From: Mesobacillus jeotgali
GTDB lineage: Bacteria; Bacillota; Bacilli; Bacillales; Cytobacillaceae
Assembly (NCBI RefSeq): GCF_002874535.1
Contig: NZ_CP025025.1
Coordinates: 2,837,526 to 2,901,525, forward strand
DNA: 64,000 nucleotides
Direction of reading: 5' to 3'
Under the pieces are notes generated by a model. That model had not been told where the DNA came from and made no database searches. It saw nothing but the letters and a program-made list of their open reading frames with translations. Every line of letters begins with the position of its first letter. Position 1 is the stretch's first letter. The translations under genes were made by a program, and so were the position numbers. Positions 10,621 through 19,361 of the stretch are shown one piece after another.

Positions 10621-10656
10621 AAAAAGAAAAAGGACACTTGCTTTTCACAAGTGTCC
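10621..10656 (-). terminator. Intrinsic terminator of ndk
   Basis: Perfect 9-bp stem GGACACTTG / CAAGTGTCC with a 7-base loop, then TTTTTCTTTTT on the minus strand. Confidence 0.92.
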
Positions 10657-10693
10657 GGAGTTTATTTAACAGAATACGTTTACGCTTTTCTTA

Positions 10694-11140
10694 TTAGTAA
10701 ACCCACTCGTTGATTAATTTGCTGTATTCAGCAAGTTCTTCTTGCTTGAAGAATAGTCCAATTTCACGCTCAGCGCTTTCTGGTGAGTCAGAACCGTGGA
10801 TTACGTTCTTTCCAACAGTAACGCCGAAGTCTCCGCGAATTGTTCCAGGAGCTGCATCTTTAGGGTTCGTAGCACCCATCATCTGGCGTGCAGTAGAAAT
10901 CACATTCTCTCCCTGCCATACCATAGCGAATACTGGGCCTGAAGTGATGAAGTCTACCAATTCACCGAAGAATGGACGCTCTTTATGTTCGCCGTAATGC
11001 TCTTCAGCAAGTTCTCTAGGGATGTTCATAAGTTTTGCTCCAACTAGCTGGAAGCCTTTCTTTTCAAAACGAGCTACAACTTCACCGATCAGGTTACGCT
11101 GTACTCCGTCAGGTTTCACCATCAAATAAGTCTTTTCCAT
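10694..11140 (-). CDS. ndk: Ndk, nucleoside diphosphate kinase
   Basis: It transfers the gamma-phosphate from ATP to other (d)NDPs through a phosphohistidine. The 148-residue product starts [16 protein letters not shown], and the catalytic histidine is in [12 protein letters not shown] near residue 115. The reading frame stays open upstream to a TTG, but the ATG at 11140 has AGGAG at a good distance and matches the family N-terminus. It follows hepT, as in B. subtilis. Confidence 0.97.
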   Translation of the reverse strand: MEKTYLMVKPDGVQRNLIGEVVARFEKKGFQLVGAKLMNIPRELAEEHYGEHKERPFFGELVDFITSGPVFAMVWQGENVISTARQMMGATNPKDAAPGTIRGDFGVTVGKNVIHGSDSPESAEREIGLFFKQEELAEYSKLINEWVY

Positions 11141-11231
11141 GAGTTCCACTCCTAATTCATATATGTATGTGAACCGCTTACAAAAGCAACCCTTAGAAAT
11201 AGTATCATTTTTTTGAAAAATTCGCAACTTG

Positions 11232-12194
11232 CTAATACTTGCGTTTTCCAATGAATTTAGCGATATCGCGCAATGACTTCTTAGCCTTATTAGATGGAAG
11301 CTCTTCTAGGACTTCAAGAGCTTTATCCAGGTAACGGTCACTGATTGCCAGTGATTTTTCAATCGCACCTGAATCCTGGACAAGCTTAAGAATTTCATTA
11401 AGCTCTTCTCTCGCCATGCCTTCATGGACAGTCTGGATTCGGTTCTTAATAGATTCATCCTGCATTGCATACAAAACTGGAAGAGTTATATTCCCCTGGA
11501 GAAGATCTCCGCCAGCCGGCTTTCCAAGCTCCTTTTCTGTCCCCGTAAAATCCAGCACATCATCAGTAATCTGGAAGGACATGCCGACATAGTAGCCAAA
11601 CTTATACAATTTACGATGGTCCTGCTCTGGAACACCTGCCACCACGGCACCCAGCTGGCAGCTCGCGGCAATAAGAAGAGCCGTCTTCCGCTTGATCCGC
11701 AGTAAATAATTACGCAGATTTTGATCAAAATTATATTTATCTTTTATTTGTTCGATTTCCCCAACACTAAGTTCGACTATAGTATCAGAGAGAATCTGGT
11801 GTGCCTTCGGATTTTCAATGTCAGTCATAAGCTCCAGTGCCCTGGCAAAAATGTAATCCCCAGTATACATCGCAATCCTGTTATCCCATTTCGCTTTGAT
11901 TGTCGCCTGCCCTCTGCGCAATTCAGCATCGTCGATGACGTCATCGTGTACAAGGGAGGCCATATGGATAAGCTCCAGGGAGACTGCGACATCCTTGATG
12001 ATTTCAATATCATAATTTCCAAATTTACCACCAAGGAGAACAAAAACGGGCCTGATCCGTTTCCCACCAGCCTTAAGCAAATGAAGACTCGCCTGTCTGA
12101 GCAGCTGAGAATCCGCCTGGATTGCTTCTTCCAGCTCTCTTTCAATCAATGTCAAATCAGAATTCAAATATGTATATAATAGCTTCATCTTCAT
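11232..12194 (-). CDS. hepT: HepT, heptaprenyl diphosphate synthase component II
   Basis: This is the catalytic subunit of the two-part trans-prenyltransferase that makes the C35 side chain of menaquinone-7. The 320-residue protein has the first aspartate-rich motif [13 protein letters not shown] near residue 80 and the second, DDVLDFTG, near 215. The partner HepS is encoded two genes upstream and the methyltransferase MenG lies between, the conserved hepS-menG-hepT order. An unusually long gap of about 380 bases separates it from menG. Confidence 0.96.
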   Translation of the reverse strand: MKMKLLYTYLNSDLTLIERELEEAIQADSQLLRQASLHLLKAGGKRIRPVFVLLGGKFGNYDIEIIKDVAVSLELIHMASLVHDDVIDDAELRRGQATIKAKWDNRIAMYTGDYIFARALELMTDIENPKAHQILSDTIVELSVGEIEQIKDKYNFDQNLRNYLLRIKRKTALLIAASCQLGAVVAGVPEQDHRKLYKFGYYVGMSFQITDDVLDFTGTEKELGKPAGGDLLQGNITLPVLYAMQDESIKNRIQTVHEGMAREELNEILKLVQDSGAIEKSLAISDRYLDKALEVLEELPSNKAKKSLRDIAKFIGKRKY

Positions 12195-12577
12195 ATTTAT
12201 CCACCCAGCTTTTACATCCTAGATATACATTTATGCAACTGCAACATTTTCCTTTCCGCAGCATCAATGCAATCAGGAGATTTCTTATATGCTTGGAGCT
12301 TTCCATCCTGCCCAGCTAATAGATTACTTTCTTTTGGAACCAACCTGTATACAGGTCACTCTGTTAATACGCTACGAAGCACAATACTAAATAAAACGGC
12401 TGACCTTCCTTGCCGAGCGAAAAAGAAAAGGGCAGCCATCTTCTATTGAATATAGTATCGGAATGTACATTCACCTGAAAGAATGGTCCAGTTTCAGCAT
12501 TGCCAGCCTTCAACCTTGAAACGGCTTCGATTATCGAGAGAAGCCAATCCAAGTTTACCAGTACGCTGGCACTTTTC
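12195..12577. other. Long menG-hepT gap, no convincing gene
   Basis: In B. subtilis menG and hepT are nearly adjacent; here 383 bases separate them. On the minus strand an 89-codon frame (12364-12633) overlaps the end of menG, but it has no ribosome site and no family resemblance that I can see. A perfect 14-bp palindrome ACCTGTATACAGGT lies at 12343-12356. I see no clear terminator, so the two genes may still be cotranscribed. Confidence 0.5.
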
Positions 12578-13279
12578 TTATTTGCGGCCGATATGTACGG
12601 CTGCAACTCCACCGCTATACGGTTTATATTCAACGTTCACGAACCCTGCCTCAGAGAACATTTTCGCTAGTTCTTTCATGCCTGGGAAATCCTTTGCGGA
12701 TTCCTGGAGCCAGGAATACTCATCATAGCTCTTCGCGAACAGTTTGCCGAACATCGGCATGATAAACCTGAAGTACAATCGGTAAGCCTGCTTAAAACCA
12801 GGCATTGTAGGCTGGGAAGTTTCCAGGCATACTGCCATACCTCCAGGCTTTAGGACTCTGTACATTTCACGAAGCACCTGATTGTAATCAGGGACATTCC
12901 TCAAACCAAAACCAATTGTGACATAGTCAAAGCTATTATCCTCAAATGGGAGCTCCATTGCGTTACCATGGATTAGTGCTGCCTGGTCCAAATTGCGGGC
13001 CTGCAATTTCTCTTCGCCAATCTTCAGCATATTTTTGCTGAAATCAAGTCCCACCACTTCGCCATCTTTTCCTGCTGCTTCTGCAAGCGCAATTGTCCAA
13101 TCAGCGGTGCCACAACACACATCAAGTGCTTTGGCTCCTTTTGGGACATTCATCTTTTTCATTGTGTCATTGCGCCATTTAATATGCTGCTGAAAACTGA
13201 TGACAGAATTCATCTGGTCATAATTTTCATAGATTTTTTCAAAGACTCCATGAACACGTTGTTCTTTCGATTGCTGCAT
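12578..13279 (-). CDS. menG: MenG (MenH/UbiE), demethylmenaquinone methyltransferase
   Basis: It carries out the last menaquinone step: C-methylation of demethylmenaquinone with SAM. The 233-residue protein shows the SAM loop [16 protein letters not shown] near residue 47 and UbiE family segments FGLRNVPDY and RVLKPGGM. The C-terminus [12 protein letters not shown] is typical. The start lies 4 bases after hepS ends. In Bacillus the same gene has been named menH, menG or ubiE. Confidence 0.96.
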   Translation of the reverse strand: MQQSKEQRVHGVFEKIYENYDQMNSVISFQQHIKWRNDTMKKMNVPKGAKALDVCCGTADWTIALAEAAGKDGEVVGLDFSKNMLKIGEEKLQARNLDQAALIHGNAMELPFEDNSFDYVTIGFGLRNVPDYNQVLREMYRVLKPGGMAVCLETSQPTMPGFKQAYRLYFRFIMPMFGKLFAKSYDEYSWLQESAKDFPGMKELAKMFSEAGFVNVEYKPYSGGVAAVHIGRK

Positions 13280-13283
13280 TGCA

Positions 13284-14120
13284 TTACCCTTCTTCCGCGA
13301 AATTTTTAGACATGGTCTGGTGCTGCCCGGAGATAAGGTCTAACCGTTCTATCAGCAAGCTGTTCATCCCTGGCAGCTTCTTTAACGCCGCATTAATCTT
13401 CGTCATTGAAAATTCAATATATCGTGTGCAAATTGTTAAAAGGTATTTTTGCTGTTCAGAAGAAATTTCAGTTGTGCTCTGGTCTATTTTTGGTAAAGCA
13501 ACTTTTTTCAGCGCATTGAAAACCAGCGAACTACCGTTTTTAATGAACTTTGTTTCTTCAGCTAGCATCCTCTTGACAAAAAGCCAATTAGAAGCGAATT
13601 CAAACCATTCAGCCGCATCAAAATGATCAGCGACCTTGCCTAAAAGAGACGATTCGATTAATTTTACACTTTCCATTAGTTTATCAATCGCTTCAGTTTC
13701 TTTTTGATAGAGCGAAATTTTGTGCTCATTGACTTCTTTTACACCTGAAGCCAATCGCTTGATCATTTCTATATCATCCATATCAGCCAGCAGCTTGTAA
13801 TATAGTCCGCTGAAATAAATTCCAGCCAGAACTGTCAACTGGCGGCGCTTATGGGTTTCATCCTCTTCACCTGGTTGTGAATTGTGGACATGCTCATGGG
13901 TATCAAGGGCGATTTGCAGGAGCATTGCGGTCACAGTGTAATTCTTTGCTCTATCCTGATCTACCTCCTGCTGTTCCAGCAAGTAAGTAAGTAACAAGAG
14001 CCGGTCATCATCTATAAAAGGAGATTCTACATGCTCCCGCAAATAAGGATGTGAAAGTTTTTCGAGAAGAAGCTCTCTGGTGCCGTCTAATTTGTTTTGT
14101 AAATCTAGCAAATAAATCAC
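13284..14120 (-). CDS. hepS: HepS, heptaprenyl diphosphate synthase component I
   Basis: This is the non-catalytic small subunit that sets chain length together with HepT. The 278-residue, helix-rich protein lacks Asp-rich prenyltransferase motifs. It has the family's [10 protein letters not shown] region near residue 75 and [20 protein letters not shown] near 92. Position directly before menG and hepT confirms the assignment. A promoter candidate lies about 155 bases upstream. Confidence 0.92.
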   Translation of the reverse strand: MIYLLDLQNKLDGTRELLLEKLSHPYLREHVESPFIDDDRLLLLTYLLEQQEVDQDRAKNYTVTAMLLQIALDTHEHVHNSQPGEEDETHKRRQLTVLAGIYFSGLYYKLLADMDDIEMIKRLASGVKEVNEHKISLYQKETEAIDKLMESVKLIESSLLGKVADHFDAAEWFEFASNWLFVKRMLAEETKFIKNGSSLVFNALKKVALPKIDQSTTEISSEQQKYLLTICTRYIEFSMTKINAALKKLPGMNSLLIERLDLISGQHQTMSKNFAEEG

Positions 14121-14273
14121 CCTTGTTCCCCTTATTTATGTTGGATTGCCGGCGACATTGTTCAATCAGGAAAGCCAGCATTATACAGATAGCTGGTCGT
14201 CTCTAAAACAGACATAAAAAAAGCGCCTAAATATCTAGTTTGCAGTTGTACCGAACATTCCAAGGCAGTGACA

Positions 14274-14301
14274 ATTATATCACAAATAGTGAAAACATGA
14301 A
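14274..14301 (-). promoter_or_regulatory. Candidate SigA promoter of hepS-menG-hepT
   Basis: On the minus strand TTCATG, a 16-base spacer, and the extended -10 TGATATAAT. It sits inside an inverted repeat (see 14279-14333). Position is between mtrB and hepS. Confidence 0.55.
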
Positions 14302-14333
14302 CGAGATATTATAAATTAAACACTATTTGCGAT
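14279..14333. repeat. Inverted repeat spanning the hepS promoter
   Basis: ATCACAAATAGTG (14279-14291) and CACTATTTGCGAT (14321-14333) are 13-base arms differing at one base, 29 bases apart. The left arm overlaps the -10/spacer of the candidate hepS promoter. It could be a paired operator or an RNA hairpin at the end of mtrB. Confidence 0.5.
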
Positions 14334-14378
14334 GAATTGAGCTTGATTTTGTAACAAAATAGTTGGTTTTTCAATTTA

Positions 14379-14612
14379 TTACTTTTTCTCACTCACTATT
14401 TCACCAAATGGTGTGACAATTTTTGCATGTCCCCTGATTTTAATGGCTGATGTATGTTCTGTGAACTGGGCAATCATAACTTCTCCCTGATCAAGCTTCT
14501 CTGAGTGATGGAAACGAGTGTCTGTTCCTCTAGTAAGACCAATCACATTCACACCATCTTCAATAGCCTTGATGACAACATAGTCCGTATTAACACCTTG
14601 TTTCTTATCCAT
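14379..14612 (-). CDS. mtrB: MtrB, tryptophan RNA-binding attenuation protein (TRAP)
   Basis: TRAP forms an 11-subunit ring that, with bound tryptophan, wraps G/UAG repeats in trp leader RNAs and blocks expression. The 77-residue protein is nearly the B. subtilis one: [21 protein letters not shown] and [18 protein letters not shown] contain the Trp pocket and the RNA-contacting Lys and Arg residues. It follows folE (mtrA), as in B. subtilis mtrAB. It is notable because no trp genes are present in the adjacent aro cluster, so its targets must lie elsewhere. Confidence 0.95.
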   Translation of the reverse strand: MDKKQGVNTDYVVIKAIEDGVNVIGLTRGTDTRFHHSEKLDQGEVMIAQFTEHTSAIKIRGHAKIVTPFGEIVSEKK

Positions 14613-14760
14613 TATTATCCCCCTTATTCGGAAAGAATATGTTGATTCCGGGACGTACCCGTTGAGTCGCAGTTATGTTTATTAATGTGATAGGAAAATT
14701 GTCCAGCTCCTGCGCTTGTCAGGCTGACCAAGGCGCTCGCGGATTTCTTATGTATAGCAA

Positions 14761-14787
14761 AAGGCTAAAAGAATTACTTTCAGCCTT
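14761..14787 (-). terminator. Possible weak terminator after folE
   Basis: Minus-strand AAGGCTGAAA / TTTTAGCCTT stem (one mismatch) followed by a short T-stretch. It would partly separate folE from mtrB. Confidence 0.4.
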
Positions 14788-14834
14788 CGAAAACTTGAAT
14801 GTTACTATACGAAAGAGTTTATTGCCAAAGTTCT

Positions 14835-15401
14835 TTAACCTTTTATCAATGAAAGAATTTCAGCTCTTGCGTTTACATCCTCTGCTAGAGTTCCTCTTAC
14901 AGCAGATGTAACTGTTTTTGAGCCAGGTTTCTTGACTCCTCTCATTGTCATGCACATATGTTCCGCTTCTACCACTACCATTACACCATGGGGGTCCAGC
15001 TTTTCCATTATGGAATTAGCAATAGTAGAAGTGATCCTTTCTTGTAACTGAGGTCTTTTCGCTACTGCTTCCACAGCTCTTGCAAGCTTGCTGAGTCCTG
15101 TAACCTTGCCTCCACGGGGGATGTAGGCGACATGTGCCTTGCCAAAGAAAGGAACCAAGTGATGTTCACACATTGAATAGAATGGGATATCCTTGACCAG
15201 GACGAGTTCCTCATGATCCTCACCAAATATCGTTTCAAAATATTCTTTAGGATCCTGGTTCAACCCCGAGAAAACTTCCTCATACATCTTCGCGACCCGC
15301 TTGGGAGTATCCAGCAAACCTTCCCTGTTAGGGTCTTCACCGACAGCCTCTAATATTAAACGCACCGCTTCTTCGATTTGGGCACGATTGACGTTTGACA
15401 T
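14835..15401 (-). CDS. folE: FolE (MtrA), GTP cyclohydrolase I
   Basis: It opens GTP to 7,8-dihydroneopterin triphosphate, the first step of folate synthesis. The 188-residue protein is the type IA, zinc-dependent form: the ligands are in [20 protein letters not shown] (Cys, His) and HMCMTMRGV (Cys). The start has AGGAGG at good spacing. A -10 TATAAT with a weak -35 lies 31-60 bases upstream. The hbs terminator separates it from the HU gene. Confidence 0.96.
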   Translation of the reverse strand: MSNVNRAQIEEAVRLILEAVGEDPNREGLLDTPKRVAKMYEEVFSGLNQDPKEYFETIFGEDHEELVLVKDIPFYSMCEHHLVPFFGKAHVAYIPRGGKVTGLSKLARAVEAVAKRPQLQERITSTIANSIMEKLDPHGVMVVVEAEHMCMTMRGVKKPGSKTVTSAVRGTLAEDVNARAEILSLIKG

Positions 15402-15431
15402 CTGCGTATCCTCCTATGATCCGACAATCTC

Positions 15432-15460
15432 ATTATAACCTTGCATAGTTAAACAGCTAA
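15432..15460 (-). promoter_or_regulatory. Candidate SigA promoter of folE
   Basis: TTAGCT, a 17-base spacer, and a perfect TATAAT on the minus strand, about 30 bases before the folE start. The -35 is poor. Confidence 0.45.
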
Positions 15461-15524
15461 TTGATTATAATATTTTCATCTTAGCATAACCAATTCTCAG
15501 CAGGCAAAACTTAATATTCAACTC

Positions 15525-15558
15525 CATAGAAAAAGGCCGCGAACGGGTCGCGGCCTTT
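15525..15558 (-). terminator. Intrinsic terminator of hbs
   Basis: Perfect 11-bp stem AAAGGCCGCGA / TCGCGGCCTTT with a 5-base loop, followed by TTCTATGG on the minus strand. Confidence 0.85.
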
Positions 15559-15592
15559 AGGGTTTAGCATACGCTCAGTGCGTCGTATGTAA

Positions 15593-15865
15593 TTATTTCA
15601 CTGCATCCTTAAGCGCTTTGCCAGGTTTGAAAGCAGGCACCTTGCTTGCAGAGATTTCGATTTCATCACCAGTTTGTGGGTTGCGTCCTTTACGGGCAGC
15701 GCGCTCACGAACTTCGAAGTTACCAAAACCGATTAATTGTACTTTGTCCCCATCTTTTAATGCATTTAAGATTGAATCAAAAACAGCGTCAACTGCTTTT
15801 GTTGCATCTTTCTTAGAAAGCTCACTAGCTTCTGCAACTGCATTGATAAGTTCTGTTTTGTTCAT
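15593..15865 (-). CDS. hbs: HU, histone-like DNA-binding protein (HBsu)
   Basis: This 90-residue nucleoid protein bends and compacts DNA. It starts [14 protein letters not shown] and carries the signature [21 protein letters not shown] of the DNA-binding beta arms, ending in [14 protein letters not shown]. The ATG at 15865 follows GGAGGTG; an upstream in-frame start would add 10 unrelated residues. It lies between spoIVA and folE, as in B. subtilis. Confidence 0.97.
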   Translation of the reverse strand: MNKTELINAVAEASELSKKDATKAVDAVFDSILNALKDGDKVQLIGFGNFEVRERAARKGRNPQTGDEIEISASKVPAFKPGKALKDAVK

Positions 15866-16349
15866 GCCATTCACCTCCTCCCAAAGAGATCCCATTGCTC
15901 AGAAATTAAACATCTTACTACATTTCTAAACAAAACATATGAATTCTATACGTTGCTGGAAGATTTTATTATCATAGTTTTTAAAAAACTATGATAGAGA
16001 AACCTTAAATTGCTTAAAACCCTGTTATATAAGGGTTTGTAAGCTACAACGCTAATTCTGTTAAAAGATTATCATAATGTTTTACTCTTATCAAGATAAT
16101 TTCAAGAAATAATGGGAATCTTTTCTTCTTTGAAACATAATTGTAATATGTTGACCCTAATTTATTACCCGTAACAAGGAGTATCAAACATACAATAATG
16201 AATTTTATGCCTTTTCTCCTGATTACGCAAGCAGTCAACAAGGTCTTTACTCATAATTTACTGAACGCAAGTTATATTAGAAGATTAATTCGGGTCAAAA
16301 GTTACTTGTAAAAGAACTAAATAGAGTAAAAATCAATGTCTCTTGCAGA
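15866..16349. other. hbs upstream region, no supported gene
   Basis: This AT-rich gap of nearly 500 bases between spoIVA and hbs must hold the hbs promoters. I see AT-rich -10-like sequence but no pair worth committing to. A perfect 27-bp palindrome lies at 15970-15996. A 65-codon TTG-started frame (16044-16241) has no ribosome site or recognisable product. Confidence 0.5.
15970..15996. repeat. Perfect 27-bp palindrome upstream of hbs
   Basis: Two 13-base arms, TATCATAGTTTTT and AAAAACTATGATA, around a single central A. It lies about 105 bases upstream of the HU start codon. It may be an operator or a hairpin in the hbs leader; it lacks a T-run that would mark a terminator. Confidence 0.75.
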
Positions 16350-16377
16350 CAAAACAAAAAGACTCCCAAAAGGAGTC
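16350..16377 (-). terminator. Intrinsic terminator of spoIVA
   Basis: Minus-strand GGACTCC TTTT GGGAGTC (G-C rich stem) followed by TTTTTGTTTTG right after the spoIVA stop. Confidence 0.88.
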
Positions 16378-16381
16378 CAAA

Positions 16382-17860
16382 TTATAATATGATTGCTATT
16401 AATCCACCGGAACCTTCGTTGATGATTCTTTCCAGCGTCTCTTTTAATTTATAACGTGCATTTTCTGGCATCAGGCTCAATTTTGCCGAAATTCCTTCTC
16501 TGACGATTGAGCTTAAGCTTCTTCCAAAGATATCAGAATTCCAGATTGACAGCGGATCATCTTCAAAATCCTGCATCAAGTAGCGAACGAGCTCTTCACT
16601 TTGTTTCTCAGTACCAATAATTGGCGAGAATTCGGATTCTACATCCACTTTGATCATATGGATTGAAGGAGCTACTGCTCTTAAGCGAACCCCGAAACGC
16701 GCCCCCTGGCGGATGATTTCTGGCTCTTCCAGGCTCATGTCCGTCAGGGAAGGTGAAGCGATGCCATACCCTGTCTGCTTAACCATTTTAAGCGCATCAG
16801 AAATCTGGTCAAACTCTGTTTTTGCATAAGCAAACTCCTGCATCAGCTCAAGCAAATGATCCTTGCCGCGGATCTCTACGCCTACGATTTCTTTTAAAAT
16901 CTCGTCATATAGGTCATCCGGAGCAAACAGGTCGATTTCTGCTATACCCTGGCCCATTTCGATACCCGCCAGTCCAGCCCTGTCGATGTACTCAAAATCG
17001 CTGAATTGATGTACGACCCTGTCTACATCACGCAGCCTCTTAATGTCCTTCACAGTCTCCTTGACAGCTTCCTGATAGCTCTCACGCAACCAGTGGTTTT
17101 CGCGGAGCACCATTACCCAGCTTGGAAGATTGACGTTCACTTCCAGGACAGGGAATTCGTACAGTGCTTCCCTCATCACACTTAGAACATCTGATTCCCG
17201 CATGCTTTCAACACTCATTGCAAGCACAGGAATATCGTATTTATCAGCCAATTGGGCACGCAGTGTTTCTGTATTTGGGTGATACGGCTGGGCGCTGTTG
17301 ATCACCATAATGAATGGCTTGCCGACTTCCTTCAGTTCCTCAATTACTCTTTCCTCTGCCTCAATATAATCTTGTCTTGGGATTTCCCCAATTGTCCCAT
17401 CTGTCGTAATGACGACACCGAGTGTTGAGTGTTCCTGAATAACCTTCCTTGTTCCAATTTCTGCTGCTTCATGGAAAGGGATTGGTTCTTCATACCAAGG
17501 CGTATTGATCATCCTTGGCCCATTCTCATCCTCATAACCCTTTGCTCCTGGAACTGTATACCCTACGCAATCTACGAGCCTGATATTCACATCCAGACCA
17601 TCATCAACGTGCACGGATGCTGCCTGGTTAGGCACGAATTTCGGTTCAGTGGTCATGATTGTTTTACCTGCTGCGCTCTGCGGCAGCTCATCAAGCGCTC
17701 TGGCCCTTTCAGCCTCGTTATTGATATTAGGTAAAACCACCAGTTCCATGAATTTTTTGATAAAAGTGGATTTTCCAGTGCGGACCGCACCTACAACCCC
17801 CAGGTAAATATCGCCGCCAGTCCTCTCGGCAATATCCTTAAAAATATCTACCTTTTCCAA
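16382..17860 (-). CDS. spoIVA: SpoIVA, spore coat morphogenetic ATPase
   Basis: It polymerises on the forespore surface by hydrolysing ATP and forms the basement layer on which the coat assembles. The 492-residue length equals the B. subtilis protein. The N-terminal TRAFAC-type domain has a Walker A motif GAVRTGKS at residues 24-31. The middle domain and the C-terminal localisation segment ending GGLIAIIL are conserved. A good SigE-type promoter lies upstream, in keeping with mother-cell expression. The gene is monocistronic with its own terminator. Confidence 0.98.
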   Translation of the reverse strand: MEKVDIFKDIAERTGGDIYLGVVGAVRTGKSTFIKKFMELVVLPNINNEAERARALDELPQSAAGKTIMTTEPKFVPNQAASVHVDDGLDVNIRLVDCVGYTVPGAKGYEDENGPRMINTPWYEEPIPFHEAAEIGTRKVIQEHSTLGVVITTDGTIGEIPRQDYIEAEERVIEELKEVGKPFIMVINSAQPYHPNTETLRAQLADKYDIPVLAMSVESMRESDVLSVMREALYEFPVLEVNVNLPSWVMVLRENHWLRESYQEAVKETVKDIKRLRDVDRVVHQFSDFEYIDRAGLAGIEMGQGIAEIDLFAPDDLYDEILKEIVGVEIRGKDHLLELMQEFAYAKTEFDQISDALKMVKQTGYGIASPSLTDMSLEEPEIIRQGARFGVRLRAVAPSIHMIKVDVESEFSPIIGTEKQSEELVRYLMQDFEDDPLSIWNSDIFGRSLSSIVREGISAKLSLMPENARYKLKETLERIINEGSGGLIAIIL

Positions 17861-17928
17861 GTGATCCCCTCCCGATCATAGAGTTAGTGGGAATAAATTC
17901 ATCCAAATTAGTAATCTGGGACAGTATA

Positions 17929-17958
17929 TATTTATGATGTTGTCCTATATCAATATGA
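17929..17958 (-). promoter_or_regulatory. SigE-type promoter of spoIVA
   Basis: On the minus strand TCATATT (perfect match to KMATATT), a 15-base spacer and CATAAATA (6 of 8 to CATACANT), about 70 bases before the spoIVA start. SigE control of spoIVA is known in B. subtilis. Confidence 0.7.
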
Positions 17959-18051
17959 CAATTTTTTATTTTTTTACCCCCTTAATTTTAATTTCATAAA
18001 AAAGACTTCTTCAATTCCCATTTATGAGAACAATCGATATCTTTTTAAAGA

Positions 18052-18095
18052 CAAAAAAACCCTACTTCTACAATATATTTTGCAGAAACAGGGTT
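18052..18095 (-). terminator. Intrinsic terminator of yphF
   Basis: Minus-strand arms AACCCTGTTTCT / AGAAGTAGGGTT (one mismatch) with a 14-base loop, followed by TTTTTTT. Confidence 0.8.
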
Positions 18096-18166
18096 ATGAC
18101 AAATTTATTAGATATGCGCAAGCCGTTGTTCACACATACAAGCGTCGAACTCGTATACTTCCTATT

Positions 18167-18880
18167 TTATTCCTTTACTAAAAAGACTGGTTCATTGGTC
18201 TCCTTATCGATGGTATATGGCAATGAATAGGCTGGTACGAACATGGAATTATCTACGAGAATGTATCGGATATCCTCACCCTCTGCAAACTCTTTCTTTG
18301 ACGATTTAATAGCCTGGTAGAGGTCACTCCGGTAATCCACATAAATCTCGCCATCAGTTGAAATGATAAAATGCAGGTTCTGGTTTGTGAACGGACTTAC
18401 AACGACAGGTTCCTCTTTATAGCCAATCTTTTTAAAATCAAGTGTATATACATTTTCTGCGACCCGTTCCTTAAAAGGTGGATAACCAGATGCATTAATC
18501 CTCATTTTTATTTCACGAATCGTCTCTGCCATTCTCAAATCCAGAAGCTTCACTGTTGGATCTGTTTCAGCATCTATAAGGACATATTGAAACAGGCCTC
18601 CATTTTCATATGCATTGCCTGGTGCCTCAGCGATAAATCTTGGAACGATTTTCTTAAAATCTATTGGATACTTTTGATAAATCGGTGTCTCAGCATCCTT
18701 TGTCTTGATGGGCAGCAAGCCGCCATTTGCTTCCTTGTACTGATCGACTGCAGACTGGACACTGTCCAGCTGGTCCTTATAAGGAACCTGATTCTGCACA
18801 AGTTTTTCTTCCGGATACATACAACCAGTCAATGTGATTAATACCAGGATGACTGGCATAAAAATACGGATTTTGTTCAT
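18167..18880 (-). CDS. yphF: YphF, lipoprotein of unknown function
   Basis: This 237-residue protein has a lipoprotein signal: basic start, hydrophobic core, and lipobox LTGC near residues 17-20. It is therefore anchored outside the membrane. The rest is a soluble domain without catalytic motifs that I recognise. It matches YphF of B. subtilis in position, between yphE and spoIVA. The ATG at 18880 follows AAAGGG and gives a proper signal peptide. A sporulation role is plausible from the neighbours but is not shown by the sequence. Confidence 0.82.
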   Translation of the reverse strand: MNKIRIFMPVILVLITLTGCMYPEEKLVQNQVPYKDQLDSVQSAVDQYKEANGGLLPIKTKDAETPIYQKYPIDFKKIVPRFIAEAPGNAYENGGLFQYVLIDAETDPTVKLLDLRMAETIREIKMRINASGYPPFKERVAENVYTLDFKKIGYKEEPVVVSPFTNQNLHFIISTDGEIYVDYRSDLYQAIKSSKKEFAEGEDIRYILVDNSMFVPAYSLPYTIDKETNEPVFLVKE

Positions 18881-18908
18881 TGATCCCAACCCTTTAATCC
18901 TATGTATT

Positions 18909-19109
18909 TTATTCGCTCGTCGGACCGCTGAAAACAACAAAAAAGATTATCAGCCCAGCTAAGATCATCAGCACATAAGCTATGATCGCCGTTGCAATTT
19001 TGAAGAAACCTTTTAACTTATAACGGCTTAAATAGATGGCAAACAAAGACAGAATCATACTTCCCATGCCAACAAAAGATATGTACATTTTCAATAATGC
19101 GGGTGACAA
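18909..19109 (-). CDS. yphE: YphE, small membrane protein (DUF2768)
   Basis: The 66-residue protein has two predicted transmembrane helices (about residues 8-27 and 37-60) separated by a short basic loop. It matches the DUF2768 family, found in spore-forming Bacillaceae beside yphF and gpsA. It starts at TTG, with GGGAGGGG at proper spacing. Function unknown. Confidence 0.8.
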   Translation of the reverse strand: MSPALLKMYISFVGMGSMILSLFAIYLSRYKLKGFFKIATAIIAYVLMILAGLIIFFVVFSGPTSE

Positions 19110-19186
19110 AATAAACCCCTCCCTTTTCCGAGAAGTATTATATCATATGGAGCAATTATGTAAGAAAAAAAATTCCTTAGTAAAGC

Positions 19187-19230
19187 AAAAAAAGCTGAAG
19201 TAAAGAAGGGGCGGACAACTTTACCTCAGC
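19187..19230 (-). terminator. Intrinsic terminator of gpsA
   Basis: Minus-strand arms GCTGAGGTAAAG / CTTTACTTCAGC (one mismatch), followed by TTTTTTTGC. Confidence 0.82.
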
Positions 19231-19361
19231 CTACATGACTAAATACCCTAACACCCAGTTCAAACCACCAGTTTGCTTCGTTGCATCTTATGCAAGCAAA
19301 GAAGAAATCGCATCCTCGAATGCCTATATTGGCAATATTATTCATTAAAAATTTTTCTAAC

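Noticed and set aside
11141-11251. Upstream extension of ndk to a TTG start
   Set aside because: The extra 37 residues are not found in the family, and the ATG at 11140 has a good ribosome site.
12364-12633. 89-codon minus-strand frame overlapping the end of menG
   Set aside because: No ribosome site, overlap with a sure gene, and no family resemblance. Kept only as a remark on the gap.
16044-16241. 65-codon frame between hbs and spoIVA
   Set aside because: TTG start without a ribosome site; AT-rich composition easily gives Lys/Ile/Leu-rich frames.
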